Program-made: the position numbers and the translations under genes | Notes under the pieces: model-generated | Databases searched by the model: none | Seen by the model: the letters and a program-made list of their open reading frames with translations, nothing else | Told to the model about the DNA's origin: nothing | Shown: positions 57,750 through 64,000 of the stretch, piece by piece | Numbering within the stretch: the stretch's first letter is position 1 | Layout of the letters: every line of letters begins with the position of its first letter | From: Agaricicola taiwanensis | Lineage (GTDB): Bacteria > Pseudomonadota > Alphaproteobacteria > Rhizobiales > Methylopilaceae | Direction of reading: 5' to 3' | Length of the DNA stretch: 64,000 nt | Assembly: GCF_014635245.1 (NCBI RefSeq) | Contig: NZ_BMCP01000002.1 | Location: 868,001-932,000, forward strand

Positions 57750-57983
57750 AAACGAGATATATGGCGGCCGCCGTCGCCATATTCGGGCTTGAAGCCTCTT
57801 CTCGGCGACATCCTTGTGCTTCTGACGTTCAGAAGAGATCAAGGGTATCGTAGCGATGCTTCGCGCCCAAGTTGATTGCAGTATTCTGTTCTTTTATTTC
57901 TACCACCAGAAGGATTGACAAAATCATTCTCCCCGGTCACCCTCGATATTCGACGAAATTCTATCTCGATAATAAGTTCTCGG

Positions 57984-58029
57984 CGACTTCCTGAAAGTCG
58001 AAACGACAGGACTACTCCCCAAATTGGGG
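57984..58029 (+). promoter_or_regulatory. Two dyads in the leader of tctB
   Basis: The 327-base gap 57717-58043 holds no gene. Besides the palindrome at its start, TTGACA occurs at 57915-57920 without a clear -10 element. Two perfect 6-bp-arm dyads lie next to tctB: CGACTT-CCTGA-AAGTCG (57984-58000) and CCCCAA-A-TTGGGG (58017-58029). The second abuts the ribosome site GGAGGAGG. They are candidate operators, possibly for the GntR regulator upstream, though neither matches a known FCD consensus. Confidence 0.4.
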
Positions 58030-58043
58030 CGGAGGAGGTTTAG

Positions 58044-58511
58044 ATGATTATCGTCAATCAAAAGGATTTCGCATCCGGGTTGTTGTATATCGCACTGGGA
58101 TCCGTTGTCACTTTTGGGGCAACCAGCTATCCGATCGGCACTGCGGCCAGCATGGGTCCCGGCTTTTTCCCGTTCTGGCTGGGTCTCATCCTGGCGCTGG
58201 TTGGCGGCGCGGTCATCTTTCATTCGCTTGGTAGCGGCAGGAGCGATGAAACAGGATTACTGGAGGCTTGGCACGTCCGCTCTCTCCTTATCATAACGAT
58301 ATCTGTTGTTGCATTCGGCGTAGCATTATCGTTTCTTGGTCTGATAGCGGCAATCGTCGTTTTAACATTGATTTCAAGCACAGCCAGCCAGCAATTTACC
58401 TTGACGCGGGCAGCCATAAATACGGTTTTGCTTCTTTTTATTACCATCGCAGTGTTCGTCTATGGCCTTGGTTTGCAGATCCAAATCTGGCCGCCATTCA
58501 TGTTGAACTAA
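58044..58511 (+). CDS. tctB: Tripartite tricarboxylate transporter, small permease subunit TctB
   Basis: This 155-residue membrane protein is the small subunit of a TctABC importer. Four hydrophobic segments are visible: SGLLYIALGSVVTFGATSY, FPFWLGLILALVGGAVIF, a double-length stretch from LLIITISVVAFGVALSFLGL onward, and LLLFITIAVFVYGLGLQI. GSMGPGFFP-like residues (ASMGPGFFPFW) mark the family. The DNA is notably AT-richer than the CoA operon. A strong ribosome site (GGAGGAGG) precedes it. tctA follows 10 bases later. Confidence 0.9.
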   Translation: MIIVNQKDFASGLLYIALGSVVTFGATSYPIGTAASMGPGFFPFWLGLILALVGGAVIFHSLGSGRSDETGLLEAWHVRSLLIITISVVAFGVALSFLGLIAAIVVLTLISSTASQQFTLTRAAINTVLLLFITIAVFVYGLGLQIQIWPPFMLN

Positions 58512-58521
58512 GGGCGACAAG

Positions 58522-60021
58522 ATGGACATATTTAGTAATATCGCGTTGGGTCTGACGACTGCCCTCTCCTTTCAGAACGTCCTCTATGCACTATTCGGAT
58601 GCCTTCTCGGCACGTTGATTGGCGTGCTTCCGGGACTTGGCCCACTCGCTACCATCTCGATGTTATTGCCATTTACGTTCGGGCTGGAGCCTCTTCCGGC
58701 GCTGATCATGCTTGCGGGGATTTATTACGGCGCGGCCTATGGCGGATCGACAACAGCTATTCTGGTAAACCTTCCAGGAGAAACCTCTTCGGTTGTCACC
58801 GTTATCGACGGTTATCAAATGACCCGGCAAGGCCGGGGCGGTGTCGCAATCGCGACGGCAGCGATTGGCTCGTTCTTCGCCGGTTGTGTCGGCGTACTTG
58901 TTTTGGCTGCTTTTTCTGCGCCATTGACCAAGCTTGCATTTAGTTTCGGGGGCGCGGAATACTTCTCGTTGATGGTTGTCGGGCTGCTCGGAGCGGTTTC
59001 TCTCGCGACGGGATCAATGCTGAAGTCGATCGGCATGGTGATCATCGGCTTGATTCTGGCGCTGATCGGCACCGACTTAAATACCGGAGTTCAACGATTT
59101 ACTTTCGGTCAGCCACATCTCTGGGATGGGCTTGATTTCATAGTTCTCGCTGTCGGCCTGTTCGCTTTCGGCGAGATCATCGCCAGTCTGGAAGCACGAG
59201 GAGACCGGGAGGCGCCCATTGGGGCCATAACCAGCCTTATCCCGACCCGTGAGGACTTCCGGCGTATGGCACCTGCCATTCTGCGGGGGACGGGAATTGG
59301 GTCACTGGTGGGTGTCCTGCCAGGGGCCGGCCTCTCCATGGCGTCGTTCCTCTCCTACAGCCTTGAGAAGAAAGTCTCCCGACATTCTGCTGAATTTGGA
59401 AGCGGCGCGATCGAGGGCGTGGCAGGGCCAGAAGCGGCCAACAACGCCGCGGCTCAAACCGCGTTTGTTCCAACCTTGGCGCTGGGCATTCCCGGCAGTG
59501 CAACCATGGCGTTGATGTTGGGCGCCATGGTCATGCATGACATCCAGCCAGGTCCAGGCGTTATGACCAAGAATCCGGATCTGTTCTGGGGCCTGATAGC
59601 CTCGATGTGGATCGGCAATCTGATGCTGATCGTTCTCAACCTTCCGCTGGTGGGGATCTGGGTCAAGCTCCTTAAGATCCCCTATCATGCTCTCTTTCCG
59701 GCAATCCTGCTGTTTTGCTGCATCGGGGTCTACTCCGTCCAGTTCAGCACTTTCGACATATACCTGGCAGCGGCAGCGGGAGTTGTCGGGTACCTCTTCC
59801 GAAAACTGGAGTGCGAACCGGCGCCGTTGATCCTCGGCTTTGTGCTTGGCCCAATGATGGAAGAGAATCTCAGGCGGGCGCTGGTCCTGTCTCGGGGCGA
59901 TTTCTCGACCTTTGTTACATCTCCAATCTCGGCCGGGCTCTTGTTACTCGCAGCGTTTCTGGTCGCCATCGTTCTCCTCCCCGCCGTCCGCAAGCGTCGT
60001 GACGACGTGTTTTCCGAATAG
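58522..60021 (+). CDS. tctA: Tripartite tricarboxylate transporter, large permease subunit TctA
   Basis: This 499-residue polytopic permease with about 10-12 transmembrane segments imports carboxylates delivered by a Bug protein. The family motif is [20 protein letters not shown] with [20 protein letters not shown], repeated in the second half as [20 protein letters not shown] and [20 protein letters not shown]. Length and motifs are complete. It lies between tctB and a thiamine-diphosphate enzyme gene, with a Bug gene after that, giving a full TctABC set. Confidence 0.95.
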   Translation: MDIFSNIALGLTTALSFQNVLYALFGCLLGTLIGVLPGLGPLATISMLLPFTFGLEPLPALIMLAGIYYGAAYGGSTTAILVNLPGETSSVVTVIDGYQMTRQGRGGVAIATAAIGSFFAGCVGVLVLAAFSAPLTKLAFSFGGAEYFSLMVVGLLGAVSLATGSMLKSIGMVIIGLILALIGTDLNTGVQRFTFGQPHLWDGLDFIVLAVGLFAFGEIIASLEARGDREAPIGAITSLIPTREDFRRMAPAILRGTGIGSLVGVLPGAGLSMASFLSYSLEKKVSRHSAEFGSGAIEGVAGPEAANNAAAQTAFVPTLALGIPGSATMALMLGAMVMHDIQPGPGVMTKNPDLFWGLIASMWIGNLMLIVLNLPLVGIWVKLLKIPYHALFPAILLFCCIGVYSVQFSTFDIYLAAAAGVVGYLFRKLECEPAPLILGFVLGPMMEENLRRALVLSRGDFSTFVTSPISAGLLLLAAFLVAIVLLPAVRKRRDDVFSE

Positions 60022-60068
60022 CTTGGTCAATCCCGATCCCTGTGCCGTCCGTCCTGCTGAGGAATGAA

Positions 60069-61724
60069 ATGACCGAAAAGGTAATCTACCAAGCCCTCGC
60101 TGAAGCCTTCGTCCGGGAAGGGGTCGATACCCATTTCACCTTGATGGGCACGGGACAGATGCATTGGGCCATCGCGATGTCGAAGATGCCCGGCATGAAA
60201 ACCGTCCACGCAAGGCACGAGCAGAGCGCCTGCGCCATGGCGATCGGATATCATTTCGCCACCGGCAAAGCCGGTATCGCATCGGTCACATGCGGCCCCG
60301 GTTTCACCCAGACCATAACGGCATTGACCTCCGCGGTTCACGCGAAAGTACCTCTCATCATCTTGGCGGCAGATACTCCAGCCGGATCGCGATGGTACCT
60401 GCAGGATGTGGATCAAAGCGCCCTCACCAAAGCAACCGGCGCGCATTACATTGCGGGGCAGAGTCCGCAACTCATGCTCGCCTACGTTCAAGAAGCCTTC
60501 TATGTGGCCAATTATCAAAGACGCCCGGTGGTGCTCAGCATCCCCTACGATCTGATGAAGTTGCCACTCCCCCAGGGAGCCGAGTTTCCCGCCTCTTCGG
60601 CGATCATTCCGAAGCTGCGGCCGACGCCGCCCAATACGGACGATGTCGTAGAGCTGGCAGCCCTCCTGGCGGGAGCGAAGCGCCCCATTGTCATAGCGGG
60701 CCGCGGAGCGGTGGCGTCGGGCGCGGGACAGGCGATTGAGGATCTGGCCGATGCGACGGGCGCTCTTCTGGCGACCACTTTGCCGGCGCGTGGCCTTTTC
60801 GATCATCATCCGTTTTCGATCGGCATCGCGGGAGGATATTCTCGAGAGATCGCTGTCGAGACGTTTGCAGGGGCCGACTTTGTCTTGGCGGTCGGCGCCA
60901 GCCTGACCCATTACACGGTCAATGGCGGGAAACTGTTCCCGCAGGCCACCGTCGCACAGGTTGATCGCGAACCGCTGGGCCTCCAGCAGGGACGACGAGC
61001 CGCGGATTTTTACGTCAAAGCGGACGCGAAACTCACGGCCGAGGCGGTATTGCACGAGGTCAAAGGCAGACCGGTCGCCGCCACCATACGAACCCCCGAG
61101 CTGGCTGCCCAGATCGTTCAGCGCGCGGATGACAGCACCGAAGTTGATATCGAGAAAGAACTTCTTGATCCTCGTCTGGCGGTCCGAGCGTTGGATGATG
61201 TCGTTCCGAGAGATTGGGAAGTTGTCAGCGGGACCGGCCATTGCGCCTATTTCTATGCGCAGATGCGCAACCGCAGTCCGAAGCGCTTTCATGTGCTTCG
61301 TGAATTCGGCGCGATCGGCAGCAGTCTGGCTATGGCCATCGGCGTGGCCGCCGCAAAGGGTGATGGCAAGGTCATGCTGATCGATGGGGACGGTGGCGTG
61401 CTCATGTATGCCCAGGAGCTGGAAACGATCCGGCGTCAAGGCATCAAGCTTCTTATCTGCGTGCTCAATGATGGTGCTTATGGCGCGGAGATTCACAAGC
61501 TCAGAAATGAGGGCGTGGACGACAGCCCCGCCCAGTTTGGCCGGCCGGATTTCAGCGCGATTGCCCGTGGCTTCGGATTGCAAGGATCCACGGTCAAAGA
61601 CCTGGGCGATCTGCCACGCCTCTTCAACAGCTACAGCGATAGCAAGACGGCGGAGATCTGGGACTTTCACATCAGTGATCGCGTCGTTTCACCAGCACTT
61701 CGGAAATACACAGGACACGGATAA
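60069..61724 (+). CDS. Thiamine-diphosphate-dependent enzyme (acetolactate synthase-like)
   Basis: This 551-residue enzyme of the acetolactate synthase/decarboxylase superfamily has an N-terminal Pyr domain with the cofactor-activating Glu51 (VHARHEQSACAMAIGYHF), a central domain (KRPIVIAGRGAVASGAGQ), and a C-terminal PP domain. The PP domain has the metal/diphosphate motif Asp439-Gly-Asp-Gly-Gly ending in VLNDGAYG. All core motifs look active. GAGGA precedes ATG 60069. Its insertion between transporter genes suggests it acts on the imported acid or a 2-oxo acid derived from it, by decarboxylation or carboligation. True acetolactate synthase is unlikely, as no small subunit is adjacent. Confidence 0.88.
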   Translation: MTEKVIYQALAEAFVREGVDTHFTLMGTGQMHWAIAMSKMPGMKTVHARHEQSACAMAIGYHFATGKAGIASVTCGPGFTQTITALTSAVHAKVPLIILAADTPAGSRWYLQDVDQSALTKATGAHYIAGQSPQLMLAYVQEAFYVANYQRRPVVLSIPYDLMKLPLPQGAEFPASSAIIPKLRPTPPNTDDVVELAALLAGAKRPIVIAGRGAVASGAGQAIEDLADATGALLATTLPARGLFDHHPFSIGIAGGYSREIAVETFAGADFVLAVGASLTHYTVNGGKLFPQATVAQVDREPLGLQQGRRAADFYVKADAKLTAEAVLHEVKGRPVAATIRTPELAAQIVQRADDSTEVDIEKELLDPRLAVRALDDVVPRDWEVVSGTGHCAYFYAQMRNRSPKRFHVLREFGAIGSSLAMAIGVAAAKGDGKVMLIDGDGGVLMYAQELETIRRQGIKLLICVLNDGAYGAEIHKLRNEGVDDSPAQFGRPDFSAIARGFGLQGSTVKDLGDLPRLFNSYSDSKTAEIWDFHISDRVVSPALRKYTGHG

Positions 61725-61785
61725 TCGTCCGTGCCTGTGGCCTAGTTAAACAACAACGGCCAACAACGGCCTTAGGGAGGAAGAC

Positions 61786-62745
61786 ATGAGGCGCATCGCT
61801 TCGATCATTGCCGCGCTCGCGGTTATGCTTGGATCTCAATCTGTGTATGCTCAAACCTATCCGTCAAAAGCGATAACCATGGTTATCCCCCTGAGCGCGG
61901 GCGGATCCAATGATATCCTGGGAAGGTATCTTGCCGATGGCTTAAGCAAAGCATTCGGACAGCCGGTCGTGGTTGAAAATCGGCCTGGAGCCGGATCTGC
62001 GCTCGGATCCGCGCATGTCGCGAAGTCGAACCCTGACGGCTATACCATCATGTTCGTCTCCTCGACCTATGCAACGAATGCCGCGACGCAAAGCGGACTG
62101 CCCTTCGACGCCGAGAAAGACCTGCGGCCGGTGGCCCTGGCCGCAGCCAGTCAGTTTGTTCTCGTCGCCGGGCCATCTGTCAAAGCGAAAGATTTCAAGG
62201 AATTCCTTGAAGAAGCGAAGTCGCGCGAGTTGTTCTATGCGTCGACAGGTGTTGGCAGTTCAACCCAGTTCGCGGCCGAACTGTTCAACGATCGCGCCGG
62301 ACTTAAGATGACGCCCGTGCACTACAAGGGAGGAACTGAAGCCCTCGTCGACCTGATAGGCGGCAGAGCGAACGTTTATTTCGGTACCGTCACGCAGGTT
62401 CTGCCATACATCTCAGCCGGACAGGTAAGGCCGCTTGCTATTACAAGCAAGACCAGAAACGAGGCTTTGCCTGATGTGCCCACGGTCGGTGAAATGGGCA
62501 TTACCGGGGCGGAAACAAATATCTGGTGGGGCGTTTTTGTCCCATCCAAGACGCCAGAAGACGCTGTCGTGAAGTTGAACGCCGAAATCAACAAATTCCT
62601 TTCCACCGATGAATCGAAAGCCTTCCTGGCAAAGCTTGGGGCCGAGTTTATTCCGGGAGGAGCGGACGATTTTCAAACCCGTGTGCATACGGAGTTGAAC
62701 ACTTGGCGCAAGCTTGCCAAAGAGCGCGGGATCACAGCGAAATAG
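61786..62745 (+). CDS. Tripartite tricarboxylate transporter substrate-binding protein (Bug family), copy 2
   Basis: This periplasmic receptor is for the TctAB permease encoded just upstream. The 319-residue protein has a signal peptide (IAALAVMLGSQSVYAQ), the mature start TYPSKAITMVIPLSAGGSND, VENRPGAGSALGSAHV, and MTPVHYKGGTEALVDLIGG. It shares most of these motifs with the Bug gene at 49445, and the two are clear paralogs. AGGAAG before ATG 61786 fixes the start. A 13-bp hairpin follows the gene. Confidence 0.94.
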   Translation: MRRIASIIAALAVMLGSQSVYAQTYPSKAITMVIPLSAGGSNDILGRYLADGLSKAFGQPVVVENRPGAGSALGSAHVAKSNPDGYTIMFVSSTYATNAATQSGLPFDAEKDLRPVALAAASQFVLVAGPSVKAKDFKEFLEEAKSRELFYASTGVGSSTQFAAELFNDRAGLKMTPVHYKGGTEALVDLIGGRANVYFGTVTQVLPYISAGQVRPLAITSKTRNEALPDVPTVGEMGITGAETNIWWGVFVPSKTPEDAVVKLNAEINKFLSTDESKAFLAKLGAEFIPGGADDFQTRVHTELNTWRKLAKERGITAK

Positions 62746-62785
62746 CTCCAATCGGGGGAGCACGACTGGCACCAGACGAAAGATC

Positions 62786-62815
62786 AGGCTTGCGGTCCCC
62801 AAGGACCGCAAGCCT
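62786..62815. terminator. Strong hairpin between the Bug gene and the acyl-CoA dehydrogenase gene
   Basis: A perfect 13-bp stem, AGGCTTGCGGTCC and GGACCGCAAGCCT, with a CCAA loop lies between convergent genes. It lacks a T-tract on either side, so it is a factor-assisted terminator or a 3' mRNA-stabilising structure that could serve both strands. Confidence 0.6.
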
Positions 62816-62910
62816 CCAGAGCCACCAAGGAAGTCTGAGCAGCGAGAGATCGTCTGTTCTCCCGTCAGACGTGCTTTAGCCGGCTGACACTGCCTGCAGA
62901 GCTGCAGGGC

Positions 62911-64000
62911 TCAGTAAGTCTCCAGGCTCATGATACCATCTGTTGCGTCGTTCTTGACGATGGTTCGGCCGATCAGGTCACGGAGCGTTTCCGAGGCGCC
63001 GCCACCGATCGAGCCGTAACGCGCTCCGCGATAGAGTCGGGACACGAGATATTCGTCGGTGAAGCCTACCCCGCCGTGAAGCTGCAGGGCCTCGCTGGTG
63101 ACCCGGATCGACATCTCATTGTTGAAGACCTTGGCGACCGCGGCGAAGAAGGGATCGGGAAAGGGATTAGCGGTGGCGCAGGCCCGGTAGAGCAGTCCAC
63201 GCCCGGCTTCGATGTCCTTCAGCATATCGGCGAGCTTCCAGCGCACGCCCTGATGGTCACCAATCAGCTTTCCGAGCACCTTCCGCTGCTTGACATAGGC
63301 CACCGCCTCATCGAAGGCGCCTTCGGCCAGCCCGAGCGAAATGCTGGGGTTGAGGCAGCGCTGAGTGTTGAAGGCCGTGAGCAGTTTCTTGAAGCCGTCC
63401 TCCCGGATAACGAGGTTCTCCAGCGGCAGTTCGCAGTCACGGAACTGAATCTCGTGGAGATTTTCGCCTCCCATGGTGTGGAAGGTGCCGGTGACGGCAA
63501 AGCCGGGCGTGTCACGTCCCAGGAGGACACAGCCGATGCCCTCGCGCCCCGGCTGACCGTTCACGCGCGTGAAGACCACGAACATCTCGGCTTCAGGGGC
63601 ACGGCTGATCAAGGTCTTGGTGCCGTTGAGGACGATGCGGTCGCCCTTTATGACGGTGTTCGTCTTATATTCCTTCACGTCGGTGCCGGCATCCGGCTCG
63701 GTCATGCAGACCGCCAGCATGCATTCGCCCGACACCACCCTTGGCAGGATGTGATCCTTGATCTCCTTCGGCGCATAGGTCGAGATCACCCGGACCTGAA
63801 CGCCCGTTTCTCCCATGAGCGCCATGGCGGTGACGTAGTCGACCTTGGCGATTTCCTCCAGGACGAGAGCGGTGTCGAGAACCGACAAGCCGAGACCGCC
63901 ATATTCCTCCGGCACAGCCATGCCCATAACGCCGATTTCGGCAAGCTTGCGCATGTTCTCCCACGGGAATGTGCCGTCCAGCCACTTGTGAGCGGAATGG
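62911..64000 (-). CDS. Acyl-CoA dehydrogenase family protein (partial, 5' end off the right edge)
   Basis: This is an FAD flavoprotein of the acyl-CoA dehydrogenase fold, with 363 residues visible. About 20 N-terminal residues lie beyond the window, where the frame stays open. Seen are MAVPEEYGGLGLSVLDTALV, LAVCMTEPDAGTDVKEYKTN (flavin contact), HTMGGENLHEIQFRDC, ALQLHGGVGFTDEYLVSRLY and GSIGGGASETLRDLIG. The catalytic Glu of most members (YEGT motif) is Gly here. The alternative Glu in helix G (ER) reads Thr-Gln-Arg-Cys. Hence dehydrogenase activity is doubtful. It is convergent with the Bug gene. Confidence 0.85.
   Translation of the reverse strand, partial: HSAHKWLDGTFPWENMRKLAEIGVMGMAVPEEYGGLGLSVLDTALVLEEIAKVDYVTAMALMGETGVQVRVISTYAPKEIKDHILPRVVSGECMLAVCMTEPDAGTDVKEYKTNTVIKGDRIVLNGTKTLISRAPEAEMFVVFTRVNGQPGREGIGCVLLGRDTPGFAVTGTFHTMGGENLHEIQFRDCELPLENLVIREDGFKKLLTAFNTQRCLNPSISLGLAEGAFDEAVAYVKQRKVLGKLIGDHQGVRWKLADMLKDIEAGRGLLYRACATANPFPDPFFAAVAKVFNNEMSIRVTSEALQLHGGVGFTDEYLVSRLYRGARYGSIGGGASETLRDLIGRTIVKNDATDGIMSLETY

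Noticed and set aside
60027-61670. A 547-codon open frame on the minus strand opposite the thiamine-diphosphate enzyme
   Set aside because: It is the antisense of a clear enzyme with intact motifs. The translation is low-complexity and His/Arg/Asp-rich with no recognisable domain, as expected in GC-rich DNA.
60069-61724. Acetolactate synthase large subunit of branched-chain amino-acid synthesis
   Set aside because: No ilvN or ilvC gene is adjacent. The gene sits inside a transporter operon and the sequence looks like a diverged member of the superfamily.

Overview
The window is a GC-rich alphaproteobacterial chromosome segment, most likely from the order Hyphomicrobiales (Rhizobiales) and close to the Phyllobacteriaceae (Mesorhizobium/Aminobacter/Chelativorans-like). 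The evidence is protein resemblance and gene order recalled from that order: metC next to aapJQMP; a TolC-family gene, popZ, valS and exoR in series; scpAB beside tatABC; and dusB-ntrB-ntrC-ntrY-ntrX-trkA-dat-hfq-hflX. No rRNA gene, CRISPR array, phage gene or transposase was seen. A species cannot be named from the sequence alone.

Layout. 1-5660: a partial metC (minus) and the aapJQMP general L-amino-acid ABC transporter (plus), ended by a strong intrinsic terminator. 5677-8831: cysteine synthase and DNA photolyase (minus), with tRNA-Asn, a small membrane protein gene and tRNA-Cys. 8989-16151: isoaspartyl-methyltransferase-like protein, TolC-type outer membrane protein, the polar organiser PopZ, valS and the periplasmic regulator ExoR. 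16168-24526: xth and erpA (minus), then dgt, argS, a SPOR protein, nagZ and scpAB (plus). 24523-27491: an orphan ABC ATPase fused by overlap to scpB, then a Tat translocase operon with two tandem tatA genes. 27557-31866: serS, surE, pcm and an NlpD/DipM-like LysM-LytM lipoprotein with a degenerate active site. 31909-34103: Coq10/RatA-like protein, CinA/PncC and the IspDF fusion. 34233-45566: the nitrogen-control block dusB-ntrBC and ntrYX, then trkA, dat, hfq and hflX. 45571-49030: mazG, a 50-residue ORF, pncB, a DUF3597 gene and a small Gly-rich membrane protein gene.

49445-64000 is accessory and catabolic. A divergent promoter region separates a nitroreductase plus a tripartite-tricarboxylate-transporter (TTT) binding protein (minus) from a tightly overlapping plus-strand operon: MmgE/PrpD, an acetyl-CoA hydrolase/transferase-family protein, enoyl-CoA hydratase, GntR/FCD regulator, CitE-like lyase and CaiB/BaiF CoA-transferase. 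After a palindromic gap comes an AT-richer module: tctB, tctA, a thiamine-diphosphate enzyme and a second, paralogous TTT binding protein. It faces a partial acyl-CoA dehydrogenase-fold gene at the right edge. Together these suggest uptake of an organic (probably di- or branched-chain carboxylic) acid, its activation to a CoA ester, hydration and retro-aldol cleavage. This is the logic of itaconate/citramalate degradation, but the substrate is not established. Two enzymes of the block (the acetyl-CoA hydrolase-like protein and the acyl-CoA dehydrogenase-like protein) appear to lack the usual catalytic glutamate. This region is the best candidate in the window for an undescribed pathway.
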